Shown here piece by piece: positions 1-11,025 of a DNA stretch of 64,000 bases (within the stretch, counting starts at the first letter, position 1; every line of letters begins with the position of its first letter). Both the position numbers and the translations under genes were made by a program. The notes beneath the pieces were generated by a model. It was not told where the DNA came from. It searched no databases and saw nothing but the letters and a program-made list of their open reading frames with translations. Origin of the DNA: Casuarina equisetifolia. Its lineage: Eukaryota > Streptophyta > Magnoliopsida > Fagales > Casuarinaceae. The stretch spans positions 16,475,938 to 16,539,937 of the forward strand of contig CM052358.1 in the NCBI GenBank assembly GCA_028551475.1. Direction: 5' to 3'.

Positions 1-724
1 CTCTTTCTAAGAAAAGGACTCATCTACTCTTAATTTGAATTTTGGATTGAAATGAACATTTTAACTTGACAAATATCATATTTTTTTTTGTGTTAAAAGG
101 ACAAAACTTAACATTGAATTAAAGGAAAGATAGAAGAATTTATTTACTTGGATTAGTATTAGGATTGGGATTAGGACTGGAGATGTACCATCTTCAAATA
201 ACAACCTAATTGCTATAACCTAAATTTTGATGGTTCTTGAAAGGCTTTAGAAGACCTAAAAGCTTAGCCCAAAAACTAATTCAAAAATTGAAACAACATT
301 TCTTTCATTCAAGCTTTACCATAAAGGATTGCATAAATTTGACAATCAATATGTTGAACAATTCAAAAAAAGTGATTAATGGATTTTAATATTTTAAGCT
401 AAAAATGAAGAAAAAATTTTCCCACTCCAATACACCAAAAATTAGATTCCCCCCTAGTAGCCCCCCTCGAAATTCATCCACCTTTACCTATAAGGGGGAT
501 GCGGCTACATAAAAGGAAAAGAACAATGAATGTGTATATGGACTTGACACTTGGAAGATTTCTAGGATGTGCACATTTAAGGTGGTACTACCATGGATGT
601 TCTACTAGCTGTTTGTGAAGTTGTTACTACAAAATATGGAGAAGAAAAATTTCTAAAATTAGAACCATAATAGGAGAATATTTGACAAAGATTGAGGTTG
701 ATACACTCCATGCTTTAGGTAGAA
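1..724. other. AT-rich stretch without a recognised gene
   Basis: I see no long reading frame, splice-like gene structure or RNA gene here. The sequence is AT-rich and borders the short-LTR repeats that begin near 725, so it may be worn repeat DNA, but nothing identifies it. Confidence 0.5.
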
Positions 725-1080
725 AAAGAAACACAACTGTCATAAGGCCGAGAGTGTTGTTTTTCCTTACTAGTGTGAGACTAATACTTTTACACTCCCC
801 TTCAGTCCAAGTTTGGTCAATTTTCCAATTGGACTAATCCTGACACACATGTAAAAGGACAGTTGGCTTCCCTACTAGTAGGAAACCAATCCTAGATGTC
901 TTTCTCCAAAAGACACCTTAGGTAAAGAAAAAGACACAACGCATATAAGGCCAAGAGTGTTGCATTTCCTTACTAGTGTGGGGCTAATACATTTACAATC
1001 CCCTTCAATCCAAGCTTGGCCAATTTTGCTGGTTGAACTGGTTTTTACACATGTGAAAGGGGAATAATACAAGTAAACTT
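725..1080 (-). repeat. Two inverted TRIM-like short-LTR units
   Basis: Two roughly 204-bp units read on the minus strand. Each has the start 'tgtaaaagtattagtc' (or a close variant), the block 'ctagtaaggaaa', a 'gccttat' box and a 'tctttt' box. They match the direct units at 1446-2097 in reverse orientation. Terminal repeats near 120 bp with a very short interior fit terminal-repeat retrotransposons in miniature, a non-coding LTR family. The copies are visibly diverged and therefore old. Confidence 0.55.
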
Positions 1081-1431
1081 TTGATGCTCTAGTTTTTACT
1101 AAAACCTTAAGGTAGTAATAGGGGAAAACCCTTCAACTTATAAGGTGTGGTGGCCCAATTCCTTATACTAATGTAGGACTGAGGTTTGTTTGCAACACTC
1201 TCCCATAATTTGAGCATGGTCTTTGCCAATGAGACTAGCCCATGAAAAGGATTAGGTTTTCCTATAATCAAAACACAAGGCCTATGCTATAATACTAGCA
1301 CACTTTTGAGGCCCTAGTTTCTATTAAAACCTTAAGGCAGTAGTAGGAAGAAACCCCTTAATTTATAAGGCTCAGTGGCCTAGTTCCTCACACTAATGTG
1401 GGATTGAGGTTTGTGTTCAATACTCCCCTAC
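1081..1431 (-). repeat. Second short-LTR pair (about 126-bp direct repeats)
   Basis: A block of about 126 bp at 1081-1206 recurs at 1306-1431. Shared landmarks are 'actaaaaccttaaggtagta', 'cttataagg', 'ccacactaatgtgggattga' (consensus form) and 'gaggtttgt'. About 100 bp separate them. On the minus strand each begins TG, and the pair looks like the terminal repeats of a miniature LTR element unrelated in sequence to the neighbouring array. No coding capacity is visible. The family name is inference. Confidence 0.5.
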
Positions 1432-1445
1432 CATCTAAGTACAGT

Positions 1446-2097
1446 CTTTTAGAGAAAGACAATTAAGATCAGATTTTTATTGGTATTGGAGCCAACTACT
1501 CTTTTACATGTGTGTGAGGACTAGTCTAACTAGAAAATTTAACTGAGCTTGGGATTGAGTAGGAGTGTAAAAGTATCAGTCTCACACTAGTAAGGAAATG
1601 CAATATTCTTGGCGTTATAAGAGTTGTGTCTTTTTCTTTACTTAATGAGTCTTTTGAAGAGAGACAACTAAGATCGATTTTGTACTAGTATCAAAGCCAA
1701 TTGCCCTTTTACATATGTGTGAGGACTAGTCCAGTTGGCAAAATTGACCAAGTTTGGGTTGAGTGGGAGAATAAAAGTGTTAGTTTCACATTAGTAAGGA
1801 AACACATCACTCTTAGCCTTATAAAATTCGTGTCTCCTTTTCTTTTTGATTTGTCTTTTGGAGAGAGACAACTAAGATTGGTTTCCTATTGGTACTAGAG
1901 CCAAATGCCCTTTTACACATGTGTGAGGACCAATCTAGTTAGCAAAACTAACAAAGCTTGGACTAAGGGGGAGTGTGGAAGTATTAGTCCCATGCTGATA
2001 AGGAAATGCAATACTCTTAGCCTTATAAGAGTCATGTCTCTTTCTCTCCTTTAGGTGTCATTTGGAGAGAGAAAACTAAGATTAGTTTCTTACTAGG
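1446..2097 (+). repeat. Tandem TRIM-like array, exact 204-bp period
   Basis: LTR-like starts fall at 1566, 1770 and 1974, exactly 204 bp apart, preceded by a partial unit from 1446. Each unit has a terminal repeat of about 120 bp, then a tract resembling the initiator-Met tRNA primer site (for example 'tagtatcaaagccaa' at 1686-1700), an interior of about 84 bp, and a purine-rich tract before the next repeat. This LTR-PBS-short interior-PPT-LTR order is the known layout of TRIM elements, which are reported to form head-to-tail tandems. It carries no genes and is a diverged fossil. Confidence 0.6.
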
Positions 2098-2098
2098 T

Positions 2099-2118
2099 AG
2101 AGAGAGAGAGAGAGAGAA
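2099..2118. repeat. (AG)n microsatellite at an inversion joint
   Basis: A run of about nine AG units lies exactly between the last direct TRIM-like unit and an inverted partial copy. Confidence 0.85.
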
Positions 2119-2190
2119 ATGGCTCTTGTAAGCCTAAGAGTGTTGTGTTTCTTTATCAGTGAATGACTGATACTTATACAATACCAATAT
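2118..2190 (-). repeat. Inverted partial TRIM-like LTR
   Basis: Read on the minus strand this resembles the start of the LTR-like units at 1566-1974 ('gtataagtatcagtc', then 'aaacacaacactcttaggct'). With the direct unit ending at about 2097 it makes a head-to-head arrangement across the AG run. Confidence 0.5.
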
Positions 2191-2199
2191 TGTATTAAA

Positions 2200-4840
2200 G
2201 TTGAAAGATCTAGAGATGGGTGATGCTAGGGTTGACCATTTGGAAGTTAAGATGAACCAAAAAATTCACAAAGTTAAATGAAGTGATTCAACAACTCGAG
2301 ACAATAGTTTAATATCAAGACCCCTTTAGTGAACTCATGAAGTTGTAGAAAACAAGCTCAATGAATGAGTATTTTGATCAATTCTTTAGGCTTCTCTTGA
2401 ACGTGGAGAAACTAGTTATCAAGCAAGTTGTTTTACCATGTTGACCATGGTAATGGAATTAGCACATTTGCGTGAGATCAAGAATTAACTGATTCCGCAT
2501 AACATTAGCCTCCCTTTAATACCTGTAAAATTGTTAGAACGAGGGAGACAAGAAACTAAAGGCAAAGACTCTAAGAAGGTGGTTGAGATATCCATTCATA
2601 CAATTTATGGAGCTTACTCCCTAAAAACCATGCATTGGATCATAAAGATTGGGCAAAGAAAAGCTTAAATGCATGTATTAACATGTCTAATTGAATGATC
2701 AATTAGGAGAAAATATTAAAAGTGAGTATTGTCCCACATTGGAAGCGAGAGAATAAGTCTATAGTCTTATAAGTTATGTGAAATTTTCACTCAGTACTTA
2801 AAGTTTTGGGATACACCCTTATACTCTAATATAGTATTAGAGTTAGAAATAGACCTCCACTTTATAAAACCCCATATCCCAAAGTTGGCCTTCTTTTCAC
2901 ATGCAATGTTTTTATTAGCATGCATGTAAGATGGAGCTTTAAAAGTGAGTGTTATCCCACATTGGAAATGAGAATTCTTCACCTAATGTGTTAAGGTTTT
3001 AAGATGAGTCATCACGCTTTAATAAGGAATTAAGAATGAGATTACCAAGGAATGTTATGGGGTTCTCTTACACTAATGTTATTGTCTTTAAAGGATGAAA
3101 GGGAAGAGTACAAAAAGATAGCAAGTTTGAGTCAAGAAGTCAATCTTAATGAATTACTAAGTGATACATTTATTCTCAATGTTTATTATTGACAAATTCA
3201 TCAATAAGTGGCACAAAGATTTTCTTGAAGCTTTAGATATCCAATTCAAGTAAGACTAGAAAATATTTCTAAAACAACATCTAGAGTTCACCATGGTCAC
3301 TATGAATTCATAATGATGTCACCAAGTATTCAACTGTTTTCTCCGCAAGTTTGTACTAGTCTTTTTTGGAAATATTTTAGTCTAGAGTTTGAGCCAAGAA
3401 GAGCATGAAAAAAACTTATAGACTATTGGTTACTTGTCACGAACACTTTATGTCAAGAAATCAAATTATGAGTTTAGGAGAAAGGAGGTGAAGTTTGTAG
3501 GGCATTTGATTAACCAAGCCAAGATGGAATTGTAGTTGATGAAAAAAAGATCATGGCCACATTGTTAAGTGGGAGTTTTAGATCTTTATTGCTTCTATCG
3601 TTGATTTGTGAAATGATATGGATAGTTGGCCAAACCGTTGATTGACATGCTAAGGAAGGATTTCAATGGAACCCACGAGTTGAGGAAGCATTTGCAACCC
3701 TTAAATGAGCATTAACCAAGACACTCAAGCTTGCCATACCTAATTTCAAGTTTTCTTTCATGATTTCTCGTGAGGCTTTAGGTAGAGGATTAAACACCAT
3801 TCTAATGCAAGAAGATTGACTTATTACCTACTTTAGCAAAGCTTTTCACAAAAGGCATCTAATACTCTCTACATGCAAGCGAGAATTGATGACACTAGGC
3901 ATCTAACATTATTTATTAGAGAATTGGTTTGTGGTGAAAACCAACCTAAAGAGTTTAAGGTTTTGTGTGAGTAAACAATACATGTCTAGTTGGTGAAACT
4001 TTGGACTACAATTTTACCATAAAATATGTGTTTGAGAAAAGTAACTGAGAGGCTAACTCTTTATCCTAGAGGAAGGAAGAAAGGAACTTGGACCAAGGGA
4101 GGAAAAGGTGACTAAGTAGCTAAAGGGCATCGAGTCATCATTGAAGAGGTGCATGGGGACCCACAAGGGGTTCCACAAAACCATTAAATATATTAGGTTA
4201 GTAGTAGCACAAATGTTTTTTGATCAAATATGAAAATCTATGACATGCCAACAATGATTTTCTATGATTGTGACCCAACATTTATGGGAACATTTTGGTA
4301 TGAGTTGTTCAAACTCTTTAAGGGATTCAATTCAATTTTTTGTGAACATACCATTCTCAAACCAACAATTGGTCAACAATGATGAACCAAGAAGCAGAGA
4401 TGTACCTTTAATGCTTTGCTAGAGATGAACCGAACACTTGGGCCTATTGCCTACCCTAGGCAAAGCACTACTACAATACAAGCATCCAATCAACCATAAA
4501 TCAAATGCTATATGAATATTTAGGAAAAAAAATAGCCACCTTCTTTCCTTACATATTTGTTGTGAAAATGAAGAGTCAAAGCCATTAATCAAGAACTACT
4601 AGGTAAAGATTGAATTATAACTAATCTATAAGCAATCCTACATAGAGCTCAAGTGCGAATGAAAAAAATATCATGATCTAAGGCCTAGGGATGTCCAATT
4701 CCAAGTTAGGGACTTGGTGTATCTAAGGTTACAAACTTATCAGCAAACTTCATTGGCTTTGTGAAAATCCTTGAGGTTAAGCTTTGAGGTCTTTAGCCCT
4801 TACAAAGTCATTCAAAAAGTTGGTATAGTGTAATAATCCA
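2200..4840 (+). mobile_element. Worn Ty3/gypsy remnant, partly interrupted
   Basis: Scattered translations recall Ty3/gypsy polyprotein in the right order: gag-like text near 2.2-2.5 kb, reverse transcriptase near 3.1-3.6 kb ('KFVGHLINQ' region), RNase H near 3.65-3.95 kb ('YFSKAFHKRHL', 'STCKREL'), integrase core near 4.2-4.5 kb, and the integrase end near 4.77-4.83 kb. No LTR pair was recognised. It is heavily broken (many breaks) and is much older than the element at 5484-11020. A short repeat pair at 2716-2968 lies inside it. Confidence 0.6.
2716..2968 (+). repeat. Short direct repeat pair 'aaaagtgagtattgtcccac'
   Basis: The block 'aaaagtgagtattgtcccac' followed by 'attggaa' near 2716-2746 recurs with small changes near 2940-2968. 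The 'gtcccacattgg' core is common at starts of plant short LTRs. It may be another miniature LTR element sitting in the Ty3/gypsy remnant, because polymerase-like text resumes only after about 3.05 kb. Confidence 0.35.
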
Positions 4841-5483
4841 TCGGATTTAGAGGTGGTTTTGATGATGATCTAGTGATTGGAAGATGAACAGTGAAGTCTA
4901 ACAGAAATCAGAGAAACGAATTAACTTGCCCTTTCGAGCAATTTTGATAGTAAAAGAGAATTGCTGGAAAAAAAAAAAGGAATTTCCTCTATTTATATTC
5001 ATTATCTCCCTACCTTTTTCTACAACTACCACCTATTGAAACACATACAGACTTAACATTAAATGACTACACCATTAAGGTCCCTTACAAACTCATAACA
5101 GACTCCAAACTAACTTGATAACGGTGGCTTTAATAGCTAAACAAAATTAACAACGGACTTAACAACTTGGTAATAGACTTAACAATTAAACAATCTTCTA
5201 ATTGCTTAGACACGTCACTCTTACTTCTACTGCCTATTGCATATAGTTTCTTAGAAGTTGGAAATTAGAAGGGTCTAGGGTTCACCCCCATTTTCCATGT
5301 GGCTAACTTGGAGCTTTCTATGGGAATTGAGGTCCCAGTGCATAGCAAGCAGCGAGCTACAATCAACTTCGTCAGAAGATCAAAGGACTCTACCTCAACC
5401 TCAAGTTGTGCTAGAGCACCATAGAAGAGGTAGGAAACGTGAAAATATCGGTCCATTAGCAAGGTCTATTGCTAGCAACAATA
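4841..5483. other. Unassigned DNA upstream of the chromovirus
   Basis: No gene is recognised. A plus-strand open stretch at 5297-5497 runs across the left edge of the LTR and has no family resemblance I can name. The five bases before 5484 form the target-site copy of the element to the right. Confidence 0.5.
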
Positions 5484-5867
5484 TGTTACCGGTATGAGAT
5501 TGATTTTGTTGATGTAATAGAACTATTAGTTTAGTCTTAGTAAGGGACTCGTAGTTATGTAAAATGTGGTGATGGGTTGAGCCCACACTAGCAGTAAAGT
5601 CATGACCCGACCTAAGAAAGACAAATGGTGCGGGATTTAGGGCTCCTCTGTGTTAGAGGGGGGCGGCTTTTGGATTATATGTTGTTTGATACTCTCAATT
5701 AGGGATTCCCGTAAAAGTCCTACTTTCCTTCGTTGAGTGCCATTTCCTTCCACCATTACTCGGTGAAGACACTCCTGTCCGAATCCTTTCAGGGATTTCA
5801 TGCTACAAGGTCCGGTTACCAGATCCCAAGCAGCGAATCGTGCTAAATTAGATTCCAGCCGATATCA
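5484..5867 (+). repeat. 5' LTR of chromovirus
   Basis: It starts tgttaccggtatgag and ends gatatca. The length of 384 bp is the same as its partner at 10637-11020. Confidence 0.88.
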
Positions 5868-5869
5868 AC

Positions 5870-5880
5870 TGGTATCAAAG
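5870..5880 (+). other. Primer-binding site (initiator-Met tRNA type)
   Basis: 'tggtatcaaag', two bases after the LTR end, resembles the complement of the plant initiator-Met tRNA 3' end. Confidence 0.65.
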
Positions 5881-5899
5881 TCTCATGATCCACTGATGG

Positions 5900-8800
5900 A
5901 AGCAAGGGTAACAACTGTGGAGTCGTCCATCTCAAACCTCACCGTTGAGATTCGGGAGTTGTCACACCTCAATACTGAGGTCAAGGAGATCAAGGAAGTG
6001 CTCACCGCCCTCATCGCGAAGATGGACAGATCTTCTTTAAGCATAGGTGATCGCACAGGCAATTTGACTTCCTCCAACCCTGAGGGCACTGATCAAAACT
6101 GGGTCACGTTAAATGGTTTTGGATTTAGGCTGAATGAGTCAGGATCCCAGATGGGCCGAACGGATCTGGCTCGCATGACAGGCCAAATGGGTCGGGCTCC
6201 AGCAATGGGCTGAACTAGTCGAGCTCCACGATGGTCCGAACAGGTCGAGCTCCCGTGATGGGCCGAATGGGTCTGGACCTCGTGATGGATCTGATGGATC
6301 GGGCTTGCAAGAGGACGGGTCAGGTGGTTGACTCGGATCTGGGCACACTGGGTCGAGCCTCCGCGATCATACTTTTTCAAGGTCGCGATAACGAGTCTTA
6401 TGGGCGTGATAATGCTCAATTGAACCGAATCACCCGATTTGATTTTCCTAAGTATAATGGTGAGGAAGATCCTGCTTCCTAGATCTTCCGAGTGAAAGAA
6501 TTCTTCGAGTTTCATGGGCTCTCTAATTCACAGAAGGTAAGGGTTGTTACCTGGAGTGTTGAAGGCCCGATGGTCAAATGGTTACAAGCCTATAAATGGA
6601 TCTCGAGTAGCTGGGAAAGGTGCTGACCTTGGATCATCTTCAAACCGGTCTTCTGACAAATATAATCCTAATTGAGCTAAAAGTTCTTATGTTGAATTAA
6701 CCAAACTCACTCAAACAAGTACCTTAGAAAGGTATTATGAAGAGTATATGAGTTTATTGGTTAGGGTAGGTCCGTTGTCTACAAAACAAGCTACAGAAGG
6801 GTTTATGAGTGGGTTAAAGCTCGATGTTAGGGCTGATGTAGAGGCTAAATACCCTCAGATCATCAATGAGGCCATGAAGTTGGCTCAGATTTATGAGGCA
6901 GAATGATTGAATGGAAAAAAGAAATACTTACTAGTATTAAGAGTTAAAGGGTGGAGTATACCAGTAAGAACATAAGCAGAAGTGGGGGTAAAAATAACCC
7001 AGAGTGGTCAGGATTGCCAACTAGGAAGTTTACCTCTACAGAAATTGAGGAAAGGAAATAGAAAGGACTCTGTTTCCACTGTAACGACAAATATTCAGTA
7101 GGCCACCAGTGTAAGAAACGTTTATTTATGTTAGAGGTAGTATGGCCTCATGAATGGGAACACGGTGGGGCTAATTTGATCCAGGAACAAGATGGAGAGG
7201 AAGACTCGGATGTTAGGGAGGGACAAATGGAGATTTCCATCATTGCCTTCTATGGCATTGAGTCAAGGAAACCACAAACTATAAGGGTTCAGGTCCAGCT
7301 GATGGCATTGAAGAGAAGAATTATGTTTTTAGTCAATACGGGCAGCACACATAATTTTATCCACCCTCGGTTGGTCATAAGAATGGGCTTAAAGGTAAAA
7401 GAATGAGAGATTTTTAAGGTTATAGTGGCTAACGGGGATTAAGTTTCTGGTAACGGTAGATGTGAAGATATGGAGATTTGAATTCCGGAGGTCATTATGA
7501 AACTGGATTTTTTTGTGTTACCAGGTAGTAGCTACAGATGTGATTCTTGGTGTTAAATGGTTGGAAACGCTTGGTGACATTACCTAGAATTTTGGCGATA
7601 TGCGAATGGAATTTGATGTAGAGGGGAAACATGTTTGGTTGATTAGTGGGAGACTAGCCTTTAAGGTATAATAGATGGGTCCGAATGTGTTAAAGAGCTT
7701 AGAAGAAACGGACAAGTTCTTTGTGGTGCAACTAAAAGGAGCTAAAACAGAGGATTATAAAGTGAAAACAGAACCAGATATGGAGAAACTCCTTACAACA
7801 TTTAAGGAGGTATTTCAGAAGCCTCGCAAACTTCCCCTAAGAGGAGTCATGGCCAAAAGATTGTATTACAAGGCGATGGACAGCTAGTATTGGTGAAACC
7901 TTATCGATACCCTTATTTATAGAAAGGGGAAATTGAGAGGATCATGAAGGGCTTATTAAAAGATGGAGTAATCCGACTGAGTACCAACCCTTTTTCCTCA
8001 CTAATACTTTTGGTTAAGAAGGCTGATGGATCGTGGCATTTATGTGTAGACTATAGGGAGTTAAATAAAAAGACAATGAAGGATAAATTCCCGATCCTCA
8101 CAATCGATGAACTACTAGACAAATTACAAGAAGCTCATTATTTTTCAAAGTTGGACTTTAAGGTCGGGGTATTATTAAGTAAGAATGAGGGAGGAAGACA
8201 TCGAGAAGACAACATTCCGCACGCACCACGGGCACTATGAATTTATGGTAATGCCTTTTAGTTTGACAAATGCTCCTTCCACTTTTCAGTCCTTAATGAA
8301 TGTTGTATTTCAAGAATATTTGAGGAAAATGGTGCTTGTATTTTTTAATGATATTATGGTGTATAGCAAGACTTGGGAGGAACATTTATTGCACGTAAGG
8401 ATGGTATTAGAAGTGCTGAGGAAGAACCGACTCTATGTGAAGTTATCAAAATGTGAATTTGGGAGAGCGGAATTGAAGTTTTTGGGACATGCAATGAGTT
8501 CAAAAGGAGTGGGAATGGATCATGACAAGATTGAGGTAATAGTGCGCTAGTCGGTTCCTTAGAACATAAAAGGATTACGGGGATTTATAGAAGTTGCTGG
8601 ATACTACCGGTGGTTCATTCGGGGTTATGGGGGTATAACAAAACCCCTAATTAAACTACTTAAGAAGAATGGGAAGGAATTTGTGTGGTCTCCAAAAGCA
8701 CAAGCTACTTTTGAGAAAGTGAAAGAAGTGATGGTTTCAGCTCCTCTTTTGACCCTACCAAACTTTACTAAGTCGTTTGTGATTGAATGTGATGCATCTG

Positions 8801-10610
8801 GAAAAGGGATTGGGGTGGTATTATCTTAGAACAGGTCACCTGATTGCTTTTTACAACAAGGCTCTGCATGGGAAACATTTACTATTATCAACCTATGAGA
8901 AAGAGATGCTTGTAGTGGTGATGGCGGTACAAAAGTGGAGACATTACCTTCTGGGGAGAATTTATAATCAGGACTGATCAGAGGAGTTTAAAGTTCATGC
9001 AGGAGCAGAAGTTCATCACTCCTGCCCAACAAAGGTGGCTATCTAAACTATTGGGGTATGATTTTGTAGTAGAATATAAGGCTGGAAAGGAAAATAGGGT
9101 GGCTAATGGGTTATCGAGGCGGGAATGGGAGTTAGGAGAGGGGCAGAGAATAGAATGTAATGCTATTACGACCTCGGTACCTCTATGGTTAGATATTGTC
9201 AAGGAAGAACTAGCTACCAAAATTGAGGCCAGGGAGTTGATTGAGAGAATAAAACAAGGAGAAGTGGTAGGCCCCTAGGAATATAAGGGAGGTGTTATTT
9301 TCTTTAAAGGCTGAATTTATCTACCTCTAGGTTCCCAGTTAATCCCTCAAGTAGTTCAAGAAATTCATAAGAGTACCCATGAGGGCATGGAGAAAACGCT
9401 ACAACGGGTGAGAGCTGTCTTCTTCTGGAAGGACATGCGGACTGATGTGGATAATTTGGTGAGGGCTTGCAAAACATGCCAGAAGAGTAAGAGTGAAAAT
9501 ACCCAACCAGTAGGGAAACTCCAACCTTTATCTATCCCTGAGCAAATATGGGAGGATATTAGCATGGACTTTATAGTGGGACTACCAAGGTCTGATGGGA
9601 AATCAGTAATTCTAGTAGTGGTAGACAGATTTTCAAAATATGGCCACTTCATTCCCTTATCCCACCCTTATACAACTATAAGTGTTGCTTAAAACTTTTT
9701 CGATCATGTCTTTAAACTTTATGGAATGCCTAAATCAATTGTATGTGATAGAGATCCGTTCTTCACTAGTCTATTTTGGAAGGAGTTATTCTGCTTACAG
9801 GGTACCAGCTTTAATTTTACCTCTGCCTATCATCCACAATTAGATAGTCAATCTGAGGTGCTGAACAGGACATTAGAGATATATCTTCGCTACTTTATAG
9901 GGGAGCATCTGAAGACGTGGGTGAAGTGGTTGACCTGGGCTTAATTCTACTATAACATGGGTTGGCATGGAGCAATATAGCATAACCCATATAAGGTGGT
10001 CTATGGACATAGCCCTCCAACTTTACTCACTTATGTGAAGGGAACTGCGAAGGTGGCGGAGGTGGAACAAGTATTGCTAGAACGAGATCACATGCTGAGT
10101 AAGGTAAAAAGGAATTTACAAACAACATAAGAAAGGATGAAAAGATTTTATGATAGAAGGAGACGGGACATTCAGTTCAAGGAAGGAGATCTTGTGTTCG
10201 TGAAGCTCCCACCATTCCGCCAAACCACTGTGGTAGGCAGGGAACACGGCAAGCTAACCAGCTGATTCTAAGGCCCATTTCGAGTAAGAAAGAAGGTGGG
10301 AGAAGTAGCGTATAAGTTGGATCTACCGCCAAGATCAAAGGTGCATCCTGTTTTTCACGCCTTCAAGCTAAAAAGGTGTGTGGGAGATGTTGAACTAGTA
10401 GATAAGGAGTTTCAAGATGCTGAAGAAAGTTTTGAAGAGGAGAAGGTACCTCAAGCAGTGCTAGAGAAACGCTAGAGACAAGGAAGGCAACAAATTCTTG
10501 TGCATTGGCAGGGGAAGCATCCATTAGAGGCGACGTGGGAGGATGAACCAACCTTCCAAGGGCAATACCCTGATTTTGTGTTAAACAATGATCCTCACCA
10601 GCCTTGAGGA
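5900..10610 (+). pseudogene. Decayed gag-pol region of chromovirus
   Basis: In order: capsid-like gag, zinc knuckle near 7.08 kb, aspartic protease, reverse transcriptase, RNase H, integrase with an HHCC zinc domain near 9.36-9.48 kb, and a chromodomain-like end. The gag segment 6140-6310 contains a degenerate tandem repeat of units around 35 bp ('atgggccgaa..gggtc'). It is broken and cannot encode a full polyprotein. Confidence 0.8.
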
Positions 10611-10636
10611 CAAGGCTTTTTAGAAGGGTGAGGGTA

Positions 10637-11020
10637 TGTTACCGGTATGAGCTTGATTTTGTTGATGTAATAGAACTATTAGTTTAGTTTTAGGAAAGGA
10701 CTCGTAGTTATATAAAATGTGGTGATGGGCTAAGCCCACACTAGCAGTAAAGTCATGACCCGACCTAAGAAAGACAAAGGGTGTGGGATTTAGGGCTCCT
10801 TCATGTTAGAGGGGGGCGGCTTTTGGATTGTATGTTGTTTGATACTCTCGATTAGGGATTCTCATAAGAGTCCTACTTTCCTTTGTTAAGTGCCATTTCC
10901 TTCCACCATTACTCGGCAAAGACGCTCCCATCCGAATCCTTTTAGGGATTTCGTGCTATAGGGTCCGATTACCAGATCCCAAGTAGCAAATTGCGCTAAA
11001 TCGGATTCCAGCCAGTATCA
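10637..11020 (+). repeat. 3' LTR of chromovirus
   Basis: A 384-bp partner of 5484-5867, about 10% diverged, mostly by transitions. The purine-rich tract 'agaagggtgaggg' just upstream is the likely polypurine primer site. Confidence 0.88.
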
Positions 11021-11025
11021 CACTA

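Larger units (their letters stand above)
5484..11020 (+). mobile_element. Ty3/gypsy chromovirus with both LTRs
   Basis: Two 384-bp LTRs (TG...CA) bound the element, flanked by near-identical 5-bp target copies (caata / cacta). A primer site resembling initiator-Met tRNA follows the left LTR at 5870. The order is gag with a zinc knuckle (about 7.08 kb), protease (TGSTHNF near 7.34 kb), reverse transcriptase (7.9-8.6 kb), RNase H (8.7-9.0 kb), integrase (9.35-10.35 kb) and a C-terminal chromodomain-like stretch ('ILVHWQGKHPLEATWED', about 10.5 kb). That order and the chromodomain place it among plant chromoviruses. The LTRs differ at roughly 37 of 384 sites (about 10%), suggesting several million years. 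It is a broken fossil with around ten or more breaks. Confidence 0.85.

Noticed and set aside
5297-5497. 66-codon frame as a host exon disrupted by the chromovirus
   Set aside because: No domain or splice evidence, and two opposing frames overlap it.
6093-6515. 140-codon minus-strand frame opposite gag
   Set aside because: It is antisense to the chromovirus gag repeat and has no family resemblance.
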